Of a stretch of 64,000 nucleotides of DNA, positions 1 to 12,400 are shown one piece after another. The stretch spans positions 8,058,001-8,122,000 of the forward strand of contig NZ_CP030771.1 in NCBI RefSeq assembly GCF_006088715.1. The letters are read 5' to 3'. Source of the DNA: Streptomyces sp. YIM 121038. Lineage in GTDB: Bacteria; Actinomycetota; Actinomycetes; Streptomycetales; Streptomycetaceae. A program made the translations under genes and the position numbers. Within the stretch, counting starts at the first letter, position 1, and the number at the start of each line of letters is the position of its first letter. A model generated the notes under the pieces. It was given only the letters and a program-made list of their open reading frames with translations. It ran no database searches and had not been told where the DNA came from.

Positions 1-368
1 CCGGACTGAGCCTGCCCAGCACGCTCGTCTTCGACCACCCGACCCCCGGGGAGCTCGCCCGCGAACTCCTCGCCGAACTCCTGCCGGACGCCGCACCCGG
101 CGACGCGGACGACGCCTACGCCGTCCACGCCGCCGACGGCGCGGCGGACCACCCCGCGGACGCCGAAGTCCGCAGGGCCCTGGCGGCCGTCCCGGTCGCC
201 CGCATCCGCGAGGCGGGCCTGCTCGACGCGTTGCTGCGGCTCGCCGCACCGGACCCGGCGGCGGCCCCGGCCACCGCCGCGCCCGATGACGACGACGCGG
301 ACGCCTCGATCGACGCCATGGACGTGGCCAACCTGATCCAGATGGCCTTGGACAACAGTGATTCCTGA
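1..368 (+). CDS. Upstream modular type I PKS, 3' end only (ACP end and C-terminal docking tail)
   Basis: The gene is open from the window edge, reading from base 3, and stops at TGA 366-368. The visible 121 residues begin at the end of an ACP ([12 protein letters not shown], the helix that follows the phosphopantetheine Ser of PKS carrier domains). An Asp/Ala-rich linker follows, then a helix with the motif [17 protein letters not shown], and the protein ends in [15 protein letters not shown] plus four residues. That ending is a known type of C-terminal docking tail of streptomycete PKSs. It differs from the tails of genes A-D in this window and so probably hands the chain to PKS A, whose head is also of a different type. 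The module content lies outside the window. The stop codon lies inside a 15-bp tandem duplication. Confidence 0.93.
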   Translation, partial: GLSLPSTLVFDHPTPGELARELLAELLPDAAPGDADDAYAVHAADGAADHPADAEVRRALAAVPVARIREAGLLDALLRLAAPDPAAAPATAAPDDDDADASIDAMDVANLIQMALDNSDS

Positions 369-389
369 CGCAGCGATTCCTGACGCAGC
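360..389. repeat. 15-bp perfect tandem duplication across the upstream gene's stop codon
   Basis: The unit GATTCCTGACGCAGC occurs twice head to tail (360-374 and 375-389). The first copy contains the TGA stop of the upstream PKS gene. The duplication lengthens the spacer to the RBS of PKS A. If GTG 358 were used as the start of PKS A, the repeat would be translated as IPDAA twice, but ATG 409 with its own Shine-Dalgarno is the better start. Confidence 0.9.
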
Positions 390-398
390 ACGAAATGT

Positions 399-402
399 GG
401 AG
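399..402 (+). promoter_or_regulatory. Ribosome binding site fixing the PKS A start
   Basis: GGAG lies 6 nt upstream of ATG 409. It supports that ATG over the longer in-frame options GTG 358, which overlaps the previous stop, and GTG 397. From ATG 409 the protein begins [16 protein letters not shown], the usual beginning of this class of N-terminal docking coiled coil. Confidence 0.7.
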
Positions 403-408
403 CCGGAC

Positions 409-3400
409 ATGACGAGGCCTTCGGACACGGTCGTCGATGCGCTGCGCGCGTCTCTGAAGGAGACCGAGCGGCTGCGACGGCAGAACCAGCAGCTGACGGC
501 GGCTTCCCGGGAGCCGATCGCGATCGTCGGCATGAGCTGCCGCTTCCCCGGCGGCGTGGCGAGCCCCGAGGACCTGTGGCGGCTCGTCGCCGACGGCGCC
601 GACGCCATCGGCGACCTGCCCGACGACCGGGGCTGGGACGTCGACGCGCTCTACGACCCCGACCCCGACAAGCGCGGCACCTTCTACGCCCGCCAGGGCG
701 GCTTCCTGCGCGACGCGGGGGAGTTCGACGCCGCGTTCTTCGGCATCTCGCCGCGCGAGGCCCTGGCCATGGACCCGCAGCAGCGGCTGCTCCTGGAGAC
801 GGCGTGGGAGGCCTTCGAGCGCGCCGGGATCGACCCGGCGACCCTGCGCGGCACCCGCGCCGGGGTCTTCGTCGGCTCCGGCTACCAGGGCTACGGCGAA
901 GGCGTCCGGCAGGCCCCCGAAGGCGTCGAGGGCCACCTGCTGACCGGCAACACCACCAGCGTCATGTCCGGTCGCCTCTCCTACGTCCTCGGCCTCCAGG
1001 GCCCGGCGGTCACGGTCGACACGGCCTGCTCGTCCTCGCTCGTGGCCCTGCACCTGGCCGCGCAGGCCCTGCGCCAGGGCGAGTGCACCATGGCCCTGGC
1101 GGGCGGCGTGACCGTCATGTCGTCCCCCGAGACGTTCGTGGAGTTCAGCCGTCAGCGCGGCCTCGCGGTGGACGGCCGCTGCAAGGCGTTCGCCGAGGGC
1201 GCGGACGGCACGGGCTGGGGCGAGGGCGTCGGCATGCTCCTCGTCGAGCGCCTGTCCGACGCGCGCCGCAACGGCCACAAGGTCCTCGCGGTCGTCCGCG
1301 GCTCCGCCGTCAACCAGGACGGCGCGAGCAACGGTCTGACCGCCCCCAACGGCCCGTCCCAGCGCCGCGTCATCCGCGCGGCCCTCGCCAACGCGGGCGT
1401 GACCGCCGCCGACGTGGACGTAGTGGAGGCCCACGGCACGGGCACCACGCTGGGCGACCCCATCGAGGCGCAGGCGCTGCTCGCCACGTACGGCAAGGAG
1501 CACTCGGCCGAACGCCCGCTGTGGCTGGGCTCCCTGAAGTCCAACATCGGCCACACGCAGGCCGCCGCCGGTGTCGCGGGCGTCATCAAGACGGTCATGG
1601 CGCTGCGCCACGGCGTCCTGCCCAAGACGCTGCACGTGGACGCCCCGACCTCCGAAGTCGACTGGTCGGCCGGGAGCGTCGAGCTCCTGACCGATGCCCG
1701 CGCGTGGGCCGAGCGGGACGGCGGCGGGCCGCGCCGCGCGGGCGTCTCCTCCTTCGGCATGAGCGGCACCAACGCCCACGTCATCGTGGAGCAGGCGCCG
1801 CCGGTCGAGGAGCCGGCGGCCGAGGAGGCCTCCGCGACGCCCGTCGTCCCGGGCGTGGTGCCCCTCGCCCTCTCCGCGAAGACGTCCGACGCCCTGCGCG
1901 CCCAGGCCGCCCGCCTGCACGCGCACCTGCTGGCGAACACCGAGGTGGACGCGGACGACCTGGCCTGGACGCTCGCCACGGCCCGTTCGCGGTTCGAGCA
2001 GCGGGGCGTCGTCCTCGGGCGTGACCGGGACGACCTCCTGGCCGGGCTTGAGCGCCTTGCCGACGGCGACGCCCTCACGGGCCGCGCCCTCGGCGGCATG
2101 GTCCGTCCGGTGTTCGTGTTCCCGGGTCAGGGTTCGCAGTGGGCCGGGATGGCCCGCGAACTGCTTGATGAGTCGCCGGTGTTCGCGGAGCGGATGCGGG
2201 AGTGCGCGGACGCGCTCGCGGAGTTCGTGGACTGGGATCTCCTGGAGGAGTTGAGCGGCGACCGGTTCGACCGGGTGGATGTCGTTCAGCCCGTGTTGTT
2301 CGCGGTGATGGTGTCGCTGGCTGCTGTCTGGCAGGCGGCCGGGGTGAAGCCCGCCGCCGTGGTGGGCCACAGCCAGGGCGAGATCGCGGCCGCGTGCGTC
2401 GCGGGCGCGCTGTCCCTGCGGGACGCCGCTCGTGTGGTTGCCCTGCGGAGCCTGGCGATTCGTGAGCTGTCGGGCAAGGGCGGCATGGTGTCGGTGCCGC
2501 TGCCCGAGCAGGACGTTCGTGAGCTGATCGCGGGTTGGGAGGGCCGGATCGAGGTCGCGGCCGTCAACGGCCCGGCTCAGGTCGTCGTCTCCGGTGAGCC
2601 GGAGGCCCTGGAAGAGCTGGTCGCTCACTGCACGGGTCAGGACATCCGCGCTCGTACGATCCCGGTGGACTACGCCTCGCACTCCTCGTACGTGGAGGAG
2701 ATCGAGGCCCAGATCCTGGAGGCCCTTGAGGGTGTGAGCCCGCAGGCCGCCGACGTCCCGGTGTACTCGACGCTGACCGGTTCGTGGCTGGACGCGACGC
2801 CGATGGACGCGGGCTACTGGTACCGCAACCTGCGTCAGACGGTCCTGTTCGAGCACGCCACCCGAGGCCTTCTGGCCGAGGGCCACGGTCTGTTCCTGGA
2901 GATGAGCCCCCACCCGGTCCTGACCGTCCCGGTGCAGGCCACCATCGACGCCACCGACAGCCAGGCCGCGACCCTGGGCTCCCTCCGACGTGACGACGGG
3001 GGCGCCGACCGCCTCGCCGCCTCCCTCGCCGAAGCCCACGTCCACGGCGCCGAGCTGGACTGGAAGGCCCTCTTCCCCGGCACGCGTACGACCGTCGACC
3101 TGCCCACCTACCCCTTCCAGCGGCAGCACTACTGGCTGCGCGCCGACTCCGATGCCGGTGACGTCACCGCGGCCGGGCTCGATGACGCGGGGCACCCGCT
3201 GCTGGGCGCGGCGGTGCCGCTGGCCGACGGCGACGGGCATCTCCTCACCGGGCGGCTCTCGCTGCGCACGCACCCCTGGCTGGCCGACCACGCCGTGGCG
3301 GGAGCCGTGCTGCTGCCCGCGACGGCGTTCGTGGAGCTGGCGACGCGCGCGGGTGACCAGGTCGGCTGCGACCTGGTCGAAGAACTCACCATGGAGACAC

Positions 3401-6400
3401 CGCTCGTCGTCCCCGGAACGGGCGGCGTACAGCTCCAGCTGACCGTGGGCTCCGCCGACGCCTCCGGGCGGCGGTCGCTGGCCTTCCACTCACGCCCCGA
3501 GGCCGGGCCCGACGCGGGCGGCGCGGAGGCCGAGCCGTGGGCCCGGCACGCCACCGGCGTACTGGCCGTGAGCACGGCGGACACCGCACCCGGCGCATCC
3601 GAACTGGCCCAGTGGCCGCCGCACGGCGCGGAGGCCGTCGGCGTCGACGGCCTCTACGAGGAGTTCGCGGCGGCGGACGTCCAGTACGGCCCGGCCTTCC
3701 AGGGGCTGCGCGGCGCCTGGCGGCGCGGCGACGAGGTGTTCGCCGAGGTGAGCGTCCCCGAGGACCGGCGTGACGAGGCGGGCCGCTTCGGCCTGCACCC
3801 CGTCCTCCTCGACGCGGCGCTCCAGGCGGCGCACCTCGCACAGGACGGCTCGCGCGACTCGGACGGGCTGGACGGCTCGGACGGCTCGCGCGGCGACGAA
3901 AGCGGCGCGCCCCGGCTGCCGTTCTCCTGGAGCGACGTCTCCCTGTACGCGACCGGGGCGAAGTCCCTGCGGGTACGCCTGACCCGCTCCGGAAGCGACG
4001 GCGACACCGTCTCCGTGCTGCTGGCCGACGAGTCCGGCGCGCCCGTCGCGCGAATCGGGGCGCTGGTGTCCCGCGCCGTCGACGCGGGCCGGAGCCTCGC
4101 CGCGCAGCGCACCCGCGTACCGCACCTGTACCGCGTCAACTGGGTGGCCGCGCAGACCGGCGGTGCGGTCACGGCCGAGTCGTGGGCCGTCTTCGGCGCG
4201 GGCGCCGAGCGGGTGGCCTGCGCCCTCAGCGAGGACGGCGTCGACGTCACCGCGTACCCGGCCCTCGCCGACCTGGCCGCGGCGGTCGCCGACGGCACCG
4301 CGCCCGCGCCCGGCGTCGTGGTCGCGGCCCCGGACCTGACGGCGGCCACCGACGACACCGTGGCCCCGGGCACCCCCACGGCTACCGATCACACCGCGGC
4401 CCCGGGTTCCCCCGCGGCCGCCGACGGCATCGCGGCCGCCGTGCACGCCACCACCGGTGCGGCGCTCGCCCTCGTCCAGGCGTGGCTCGCCGACGCCCAC
4501 CTCGCCGACGCGCGCCTGGTCGTCCTGACGCGCGGCGCCGCCGCCGTCACCCCCGACGAGCCGGTGCCCGGCCTCGCCCACACCGCCGTGCTCGGGCTGC
4601 TGCGCTCCGCGCAGTCCGAGGAGCCCGGCAGGTTCGTCCTCGCCGACGTGGACGACGCGCCCGAGTCGCTGCGGGCGCTGCCCGCCGCGTACGCGCACGG
4701 CGAGCCGGAGTGCGCCGTGCGCGCCGGTGCCGTGCTCGTCCCCCGGCTCACCCGCGACCTCGGCGAACCCGCCGAGGACCCCGCCGCCCTGAACGCGTCC
4801 GGCACCGCCCTGGTGACCGGCGCCCCCGGCGGTCTCGGCGGCCTCGTCGCCCGGCACCTCGCCACCGTGCACGGCGTACGGCACCTGCTGTTCCTCGGGC
4901 GCCGCGGCCCCGAAGCCCCCGGAGCCGCCGAACTCGCCGCGTACATGGCCGAGTCGGGTGTCGGCATCGACATCGTCGCCTGCGACGCCGCGGACCGGGA
5001 CGCCCTCGCGGCGGCCCTGGCCCGCGTACCCGACGAGCACCCGCTCACCGCGGTCGTCCACACCGCGGGCGTCTTCGACGACGGCATCACCTCCTCGCTC
5101 ACCGCCGAGCAGCTGGACCGCGTCCTGCGGCCCAAGGTCGACGCCGCCGTCAACCTGCGGACGCTCACCGCGGCCGCCGACCTCGACGCGTTCGTCCTGT
5201 TCTCCTCCGTCGCCGGTGTCCTCGGCGGCGCGGGGCAGGGCAACTACGCGGCGGGCAACACCTTCCTCGACGCCTACGCGCACGCCCTGCGCGGCCAGGG
5301 CGTGCCCGCGACCTCCCTCGCCTGGGGCCTGTGGGCCGAACGCGGCGGCATGGCAGGGCAGATCACCGCCGACGACCTGGACCGGATGACCCGCTCCGGC
5401 ATCGCCCCGCTCGCCACCGAGCAGGGCCTCGGCCTGCTGGACGCCGCGCTCGGGCTCCGCGCCGCCGCCCTCGTGCCGGTGCGCCTCGACACCGCCGCGC
5501 TGCGCACCGCGCACGGCCCGCACCTGCCGCCGCTGCTCGGCGGCCTCGTCCACGGCCCCGCCCGGCGCGCCGTCGCCGACCGGGGCGGCGCGGACGGCGA
5601 CACGCCCGCCCTGGTCCGCGGCCTGCGCGGCCTCGCGGCGGACGAGCGCGAGCGCGCGCTCCTCGACCACGTGCGCGGCCAGGCCGCCGCCGTCCTCGGC
5701 TACGCCTCCGGCGACGACGTGGACGCCGAGCGCGCCTTCCGCGACCTGGGCTTCGACTCCCTGACGGCCGTCGAGCTGCGCAACCGCCTGAAGGAGACGA
5801 GCGGCCTGCGGCTGCCCGCGACCCTCGTCTTCGACTACGCCAACCCCCTGGCCCTCGCCCGCCACCTCGCCTCCGAACTGACCGACGGCGAGGCCTCGGC
5901 CACCACCACGACGGGCGCGGCGCTGCCCGCGCCCGCCCAGGGGCACACCGACGAGCCCATCGCCATCGTCGCCATGAGCTGCCGCTTCCCCGGCGGCGTG
6001 GCGAACCCCGAGGACCTGTGGCGGCTCGTCGGCGCGGGCGCCGACGCCACCTCCGGCCTGCCCGAGGGCCGCGGCTGGGACACCGCCAACCTGTACGACC
6101 CCGACCCCGACCACCAGGGCACCACGTACTCGCGCGGCGGCGGATTCCTGCACGAGGCAGGCGAGTTCGACGCCTCGTTCTTCGGGATATCCCCGCGCGA
6201 GGCCCTGGCCATGGACCCGCAGCAGCGGCTCCTCCTGGAGACCGCGTGGGAGGCCTTCGAGCGCGCCGGGATCGACCCGGCCACCCTGCGCGGCAGCGCG
6301 GGCGGCGTCTTCGTCGGCGCCTCGTCGCAGGGCTACGGCGAAAGCCTGCGGGAGGTCCCCGACGGCCTCGAAGGCCACCTGATGACCGGCAACTCCACGA

Positions 6401-9400
6401 GCGTCATCTCCGGTCGCCTCGCCTACTCCTTCGGCCTGGAGGGCCCGGCGGTCACCGTCGACACGGCCTGCTCGTCGTCGCTCGTGGCCCTGCACCTGGC
6501 GGCGCAGGCGCTGCGCCAGGGCGAGTGCTCCCTGGCCCTCGCGGGCGGCGCCACGGTCATGTCGACGCCCGACACCCTCGTCGCGTTCAGCCGCCAGCGC
6601 GGCCTGGCCGCGGACGGCCGCTGCAAGCCGTTCGCCGAGGGCGCCGACGGCTTCGGCGTCGGCGAGGGCATCGGCATGCTCGTCCTGGAGCGCCTGTCCG
6701 ACGCCCGCCGCAACGGCCACAAGGTCCTCGCGGTCGTCCGGGGCTCCGCCATCAACCAGGACGGCGCCAGCAACGGCCTCACCGCCCCCAACGGTCCCTC
6801 CCAGCAGCGCGTGATCCGCGCCGCCCTCACCAACGCCCGGCTCGGCGCGGCCGACGTGGACGCGGTCGAGGCGCACGGCACGGGCACGTCGCTGGGCGAC
6901 CCCATCGAGGCCCAGGCCCTCATGGCCACGTACGGAAAGGACCGGCCCGGCGACCGGGAGCCCCTGTGGCTCGGCTCCGTCAAGTCCAACATCGGGCACG
7001 CCCAGGCGGCCGCGGGCGTCGCGGGCGTCATCAAGATGGTCATGGCGATGCGGCACGGCGTCCTGCCGAAGACGCTGCACGCCGAGACGCCGACGACCGA
7101 GGTCGACTGGTCCGAAGGGGCCGTCGAGCTGTTGACCGAGGAGCGCGAGTGGACCGCGCCGGAGACGGGACGGCCGCGGCGCGCGGGCGTCTCCTCCTTC
7201 GGCATGAGCGGCACCAACGCGCACGTGATCGTGGAGCAGGCACCGGTGGAGGAAGCACTTCCCGCCGACGCCGGCGACGGGCCCGCACCGGCCACCGCAC
7301 CGTCGGTGGTCCCCGGCCTCGTCCCGCTGGCCCTGTCGGCGAAGAGCGAGAACGCGCTGCGCGCACAAGCGGACCGGCTCCGGGAGCGCTTGCTCGCCGA
7401 AGCGGACCATGACGACACCGAGAAGATCGGCCTGACGGACCTCGGCTGGTCCCTGACGATGACCCGCTCCCGGTTCGAGCACCGGGGCGTCGTCCTCGGC
7501 CGCGACCGCGAGGAACTCCTCACCGCCCTTGAGCGGCTCGCCGAGGGCGATGCCACGGCGGGTGGTGTGGTCACGGGCCGCGCGGTGAGTGGCGCGGGTC
7601 GTGCGGTGTTCGTGTTCCCGGGTCAGGGTTCGCAGTGGGCCGGGATGGCGCGCGAACTGCTTGATGAGTCGCCGGTGTTCGCGGAGCGGATGCGGGAGTG
7701 CGCGGACGCGCTCGGTGAGTTCGTGGAGTGGGATCTGCTGGAGGAGCTGGGCGGCGACCGGTTCGACCGGGTGGATGTGGTTCAGCCGGTGTTGTTCGCG
7801 GTGATGGTGTCGTTGGCTGCTGTGTGGCAGGCGGCCGGAGTGAAGCCTGCCGCTGTCGTCGGTCACAGTCAGGGTGAGATCGCGGCCGCGTGCGTCGCGG
7901 GTGCGCTGTCCCTGCGGGATGCGGCTCGTGTGGTGGCGCTGCGGAGCTTGGCGATTCGTGAGCTGTCGGGTAAGGGCGGCATGGTGTCCGTGCCGCTGCC
8001 CGAGGCCGAGGTCCGTGAGGTGATCGCGGGTTGGGAGGGCCGGATCGAGGTCGCGGCTGTCAACGGCCCGGCTCAGGTGGTCGTCTCGGGTGAGCCGGAG
8101 GCGTTGGAGGAGCTGGTCGCGCAGTGCGTGGCCCGCGATGTGCGTGCCCGTACGATTCCGGTGGACTACGCGTCGCACTCCTCGTACGTCGAGGAGATCG
8201 AGGTGCAGATCCTGGAGGCGCTTGAGGGTGTGAGTCCGCAGGCCGCTGAGGTTCCGGTGTTCTCGACGCTGACCGGTTCGTGGCTGGACGCGACGCCGAT
8301 GGACGCGGGCTATTGGTACCGGAACCTGCGTCAGACGGTCCTGTTCGAGCACGCCACGCGCGGTCTCCTGGCCGAGGGCCACGGCCTGTTCCTGGAGATG
8401 AGCCCCCACCCGGTGCTCACGGTCCCCGTGCAGGCCACCATCGAGGCCGCCGGGCGCGAAGGGGCGGCCGTCGCTCTCGGGTCGCTGCGGCGCGACGAAG
8501 GCGGGGCGGTACGGCTGCTCGCCTCGGTCGCCGAGGCGCACGCGCGCGGTGCCGAGCTGGACTGGAAGGCGTTCTACCCGGGCGCCGGGACCGTCGTCGA
8601 CCTGCCCACGTACGCCTTCCAGCGCCAGCACTACTGGCTGACCGAGGACGAGGCGCCCGGCGCGGCGCCCGTACTCGCCGTGGACGAGGTCGAGGCGCGC
8701 TTCTGGGAGGCCGTGGAGCGCGAGGACCTGGCGGAGCTGACGGCCGAGCTGGAGATCGCGGAGGACTCGGCCGCGGGGCTCGGCTCCGTTCTGCCCGCCC
8801 TGTCGTCGTGGCGGCGGCAGCGCCGCGAGCGGTCGGCCCTGGACGCCTTGCGCTACCGCGTGACCTGGAAGCCGCTGGCGAACAGCGCCCTGCCTGCGTC
8901 CGGGCTCACCGGCCGGTGGCTGGTGGTGCTGCCCGAGAACGCCGCGAACCACCCGTGGGCCGCGGGCTCCGTCGCGGCCCTGACGCGGGCCGGTGCGGAG
9001 GTGGCCGAACTGTGGCTCACCTCCGACCAGGTGACGCGTGAGGCGCTGGCCGAGCGGCTGCGTGACCTCCCCGGTGGGGACCTCCCTGGCGGGGACCTCC
9101 CCGGTGGGGACCTCCCCGGTGGGGACCTCGCCGGTGGGGACCTCGCCGGTGTGGTCTCGCTCCTCGGTCTCGACGAGACCGTCGTCGACGGGCACGAGGC
9201 CGTGTTCGCCGGGCTCGCGGGGACCGTCGCGCTGGTGCAGGCCCTCGGTGACGCCGGGATCGGCGCGCGCCTCTGGACGGTGTCGCACGGCGCCGTCGCC
9301 ACCGGCCGCGGCGACCGGGCCGTCAGCCCCGACCAGGCGCAGCTGTGGGGTCTCGGCCGGGTCGTGGCCCTGGAACACCCGGACCGCTGGGGCGGTCTGG

Positions 9401-12400
9401 TCGACCTGCCGCCGTCGTACGACACCCGTACGGGCGCGCGCTTCGCCGCCGCCCTCACGGGGCCCGGCGGCGAGGACCAGCTCGCGGTGCGGAACACGGG
9501 CGTCTTCGTGCGCCGCTTCGCGCACGCCCCGCTGCCCGAGGACCGGGGCGCGGAGCCCCAGTGGTCGCCGCGCGGCACCGCCCTGATCACCGGCGGCACC
9601 GGCGCGATCGGCGGGCACGTGGCGCGCTGGCTGGCCCGCGAGGGCGTCGAGCACCTCGTCCTGACGAGCCGCCGCGGCCTCCAGGCGCCGGGCGCGCCCG
9701 AACTGAAGGCCGAGCTGGAGGAGCTGGGCGCCGACGTCACCGTCGCGGCCTGCGACGTGGCCGACTGGGACGCGGTCGCGGGGCTCCTCGACGAGCTGGC
9801 GGCGGACGGGCGCACCCTGCGCTCCGTCTTCCACGCGGCGGGCGCCGGTCAGGAGCAGCCGCTGCACACGATGACCACGGCGGACGTCGCCGCCGTCCTG
9901 GAGGCGAAGGTCGCGGGCGCCGCGCACCTCGACGAGCTCCTCGACACCGGTTCGCTCGACGCGTTCGTGCTGTTCTCCTCCAACGCCGGGGTGTGGGGCA
10001 GCGGCAGCCAGGGCGCCTACGCGGCCGCCAACGCCCACCTCGACGCCCTCGCCGAGTGGCGCCGCGCCCGCGGTCTGACCGCCACCTCCGTGGCGTGGGG
10101 CCTGTGGGGCGGCGGCAGCGGCATGGCCGGTGCCGAGGCCGAGGAAGCGCTGCGGCGCGTCGGCGTCACGGCCATGGAGCCGGGGCTCGCGGTCGCCGCG
10201 CTCGCCCAGGCGGTGGCGTACGACGAGACGTTCGTGGCCGTCGCGGACGTGGACTGGGAGCGGTTCGCGCCCGCCTTCACGTCCGTGCGGCCCAGCCCGT
10301 TCCTCGCCGAACTGCCCGAGGTGCGGCGCGCCCTCGAAGGGCCGGAGACGGCCGCCGCGCCCGCCGGGACGCACGCGGTCGCGGGCTCCGAGTGGGCCGA
10401 GCGGCTCGCCGCCCTGCCGGTGCCGGAGCGGGAGCGGGTGGCCCTCGACCTGGTACGGGCGCACGCCGCGGCCGTGCTCGGCTACGCGGGCGCGGAGGCC
10501 GTCGAGCCCGACCGCGCCTTCCGCGAGCTGGGCTTCGACTCCCTGACGGCCGTCGAGGTCCGCAACCGGCTCACCGCCGCGACCGGCCTCAAGCTGCCCA
10601 CGACCCTCGTCTTCGACTACCCCAACGCCCGGCTGCTCGCCGCCCAGCTGCGCCGCGAGGCGCTCGGCGACGCGCCGGGCACCACCGGGACGCGGGCCGT
10701 CGCGCCCGCCCCCGCCGACGACCCGATCGCCATCGTGTCGATGAGCTGCCGCTACCCGGGCGGCGCCACCAGCCCGGACGCCCTGTGGCGGCTCGTGTCC
10801 GAGGGCACGGACGCGATCTCGGTGTTCCCCGCCGACCGCGGCTGGGAGACCACCGGCGCGGCGGCGTACCGCGCGGAGGGCGGATTCCTCTACGACGCCG
10901 CCGAGTTCGACGCCGCGTTCTTCGGCATCTCGCCGCGCGAGGCCCTCTCCATCGATCCCCAGCAGCGCCTCCTCCTGGAGGCCTCGTGGGAGCTGTTCGA
11001 GCGCGCGGGCATCGCCCCCGCCTCCGTGCGCGGCCACCAGACCGGCGTCTTCATCGGCTCCGGCTACCAGGGCTACGGCGAGGGCGTCCAGGACCTGCCC
11101 GAGGGCGTCGAGGGCTACCTGCTCACCGGCAGCGCCGGAGCGGTGGTCTCGGGCCGCCTGTCGTACGCGTTCGGGCTCGAAGGCCCGGCGGTGACGGTCG
11201 ACACGGCGTGCTCGTCCTCGCTCGTGGCCCTGCATCTGGCCGCGCAGGCCCTGCGGCAGGGCGAGTGCGACATGGCCCTGGCGGGCGGCGTCACCGTGAT
11301 GTCGACGCCCACCGCCTTCGACGAGTTCAGCAAGCAGCAGGGCCTGGCCGCCGACGGCCGCTGCAAGCCGTTCGCGGAGGCGGCGGACGGCACCGGCTGG
11401 GGCGAGGGCGTGGGCCTGCTGCTCCTGGAGCGCCTGTCGGACGCGCGGCGCAACGGCCACGAGGTCCTCGCGGTGGTCAAGGGTTCCGCAGTGAACCAGG
11501 ACGGTGCGAGCAACGGTCTGACCGCCCCGAACGGACCCTCGCAGCAGCGGGTGATCCGTGCGGCCCTGGCCAACGCCGGGCTGACCGCCGGTGACGTGGA
11601 CGCGGTCGAGGCGCACGGCACGGGCACCACCCTCGGTGACCCGATCGAGGCGCAGGCGCTGCTTGCCACCTACGGCCAGGAGCGCCCGGCCGAGCGGCCG
11701 CTGTGGCTGGGCTCCATCAAGTCCAACATCGGCCACACCCAGGCCGCTTCGGGCGTCGCCGGTGTCATCAAGATGGTCCTCGCCATGCGGGAGGGCGTCC
11801 TGCCGCAGACGCTGCACGTGGACCGCCCGAGCACGCACGTGGACTGGTCGGCGGGTGCCGTCGAACTCCTCACGGAGGCCCGGGAGTGGGCCGGGCGTGC
11901 GGACGTGCCGCGTCGCGCGGGTGTGTCGTCCTTCGGTGTGAGCGGCACCAACGCCCACGTGATCGTGGAGCAGGCGCCCGTCGAGGAGTCGGCGGAGGTC
12001 GTGGAGCCGGTCGCGCCGGTGACGGCTGTGCCGTGGCTGGTGTCCGGTCGCAGCGAGGAGGCCCTGCGGGCGCAGGCCGAGCGCCTCCGGGACCACATCA
12101 CGGACGACAGCGCCCTGGACACGGTGGACCTGGGCTGGTCGCTCCTGTCGGGCCGGTCGCCGCTGGAGCACCGGGCCGTGGTCCTGGGCCAGAGCAGGGA
12201 GGAACTCCTGGCGGGCCTCGAAACCCTGGCGTCCGGCGGGCGCGGGGCCGTCACGGGCTCGGTGGTCGAGGGCCGCCTCGGTGTGCTCTTCACCGGCCAG
12301 GGCAGCCAGCGGATCGGGATGGGCCGTGAGTTGTACGAGGCGTTCCCGGTGTTCGCGGACGCGCTGGACGAGGTGTGCGCTCATGTTGATCCGTGGATAG

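Noticed and set aside
358..408. GTG 358 as the start of PKS A, giving 17 more residues
   Set aside because: It overlaps the preceding stop and reads through the 15-bp duplication, with no Shine-Dalgarno. ATG 409 has GGAG at the right distance and starts a normal docking coil.
12280..12330. T-rich AT segments as horizontally acquired inserts
   Set aside because: They recur in many modules and fit seamlessly in the same domain with the same protein sequence. Conversion among copies explains them without foreign origin, although the first donor AT could have come from another cluster.
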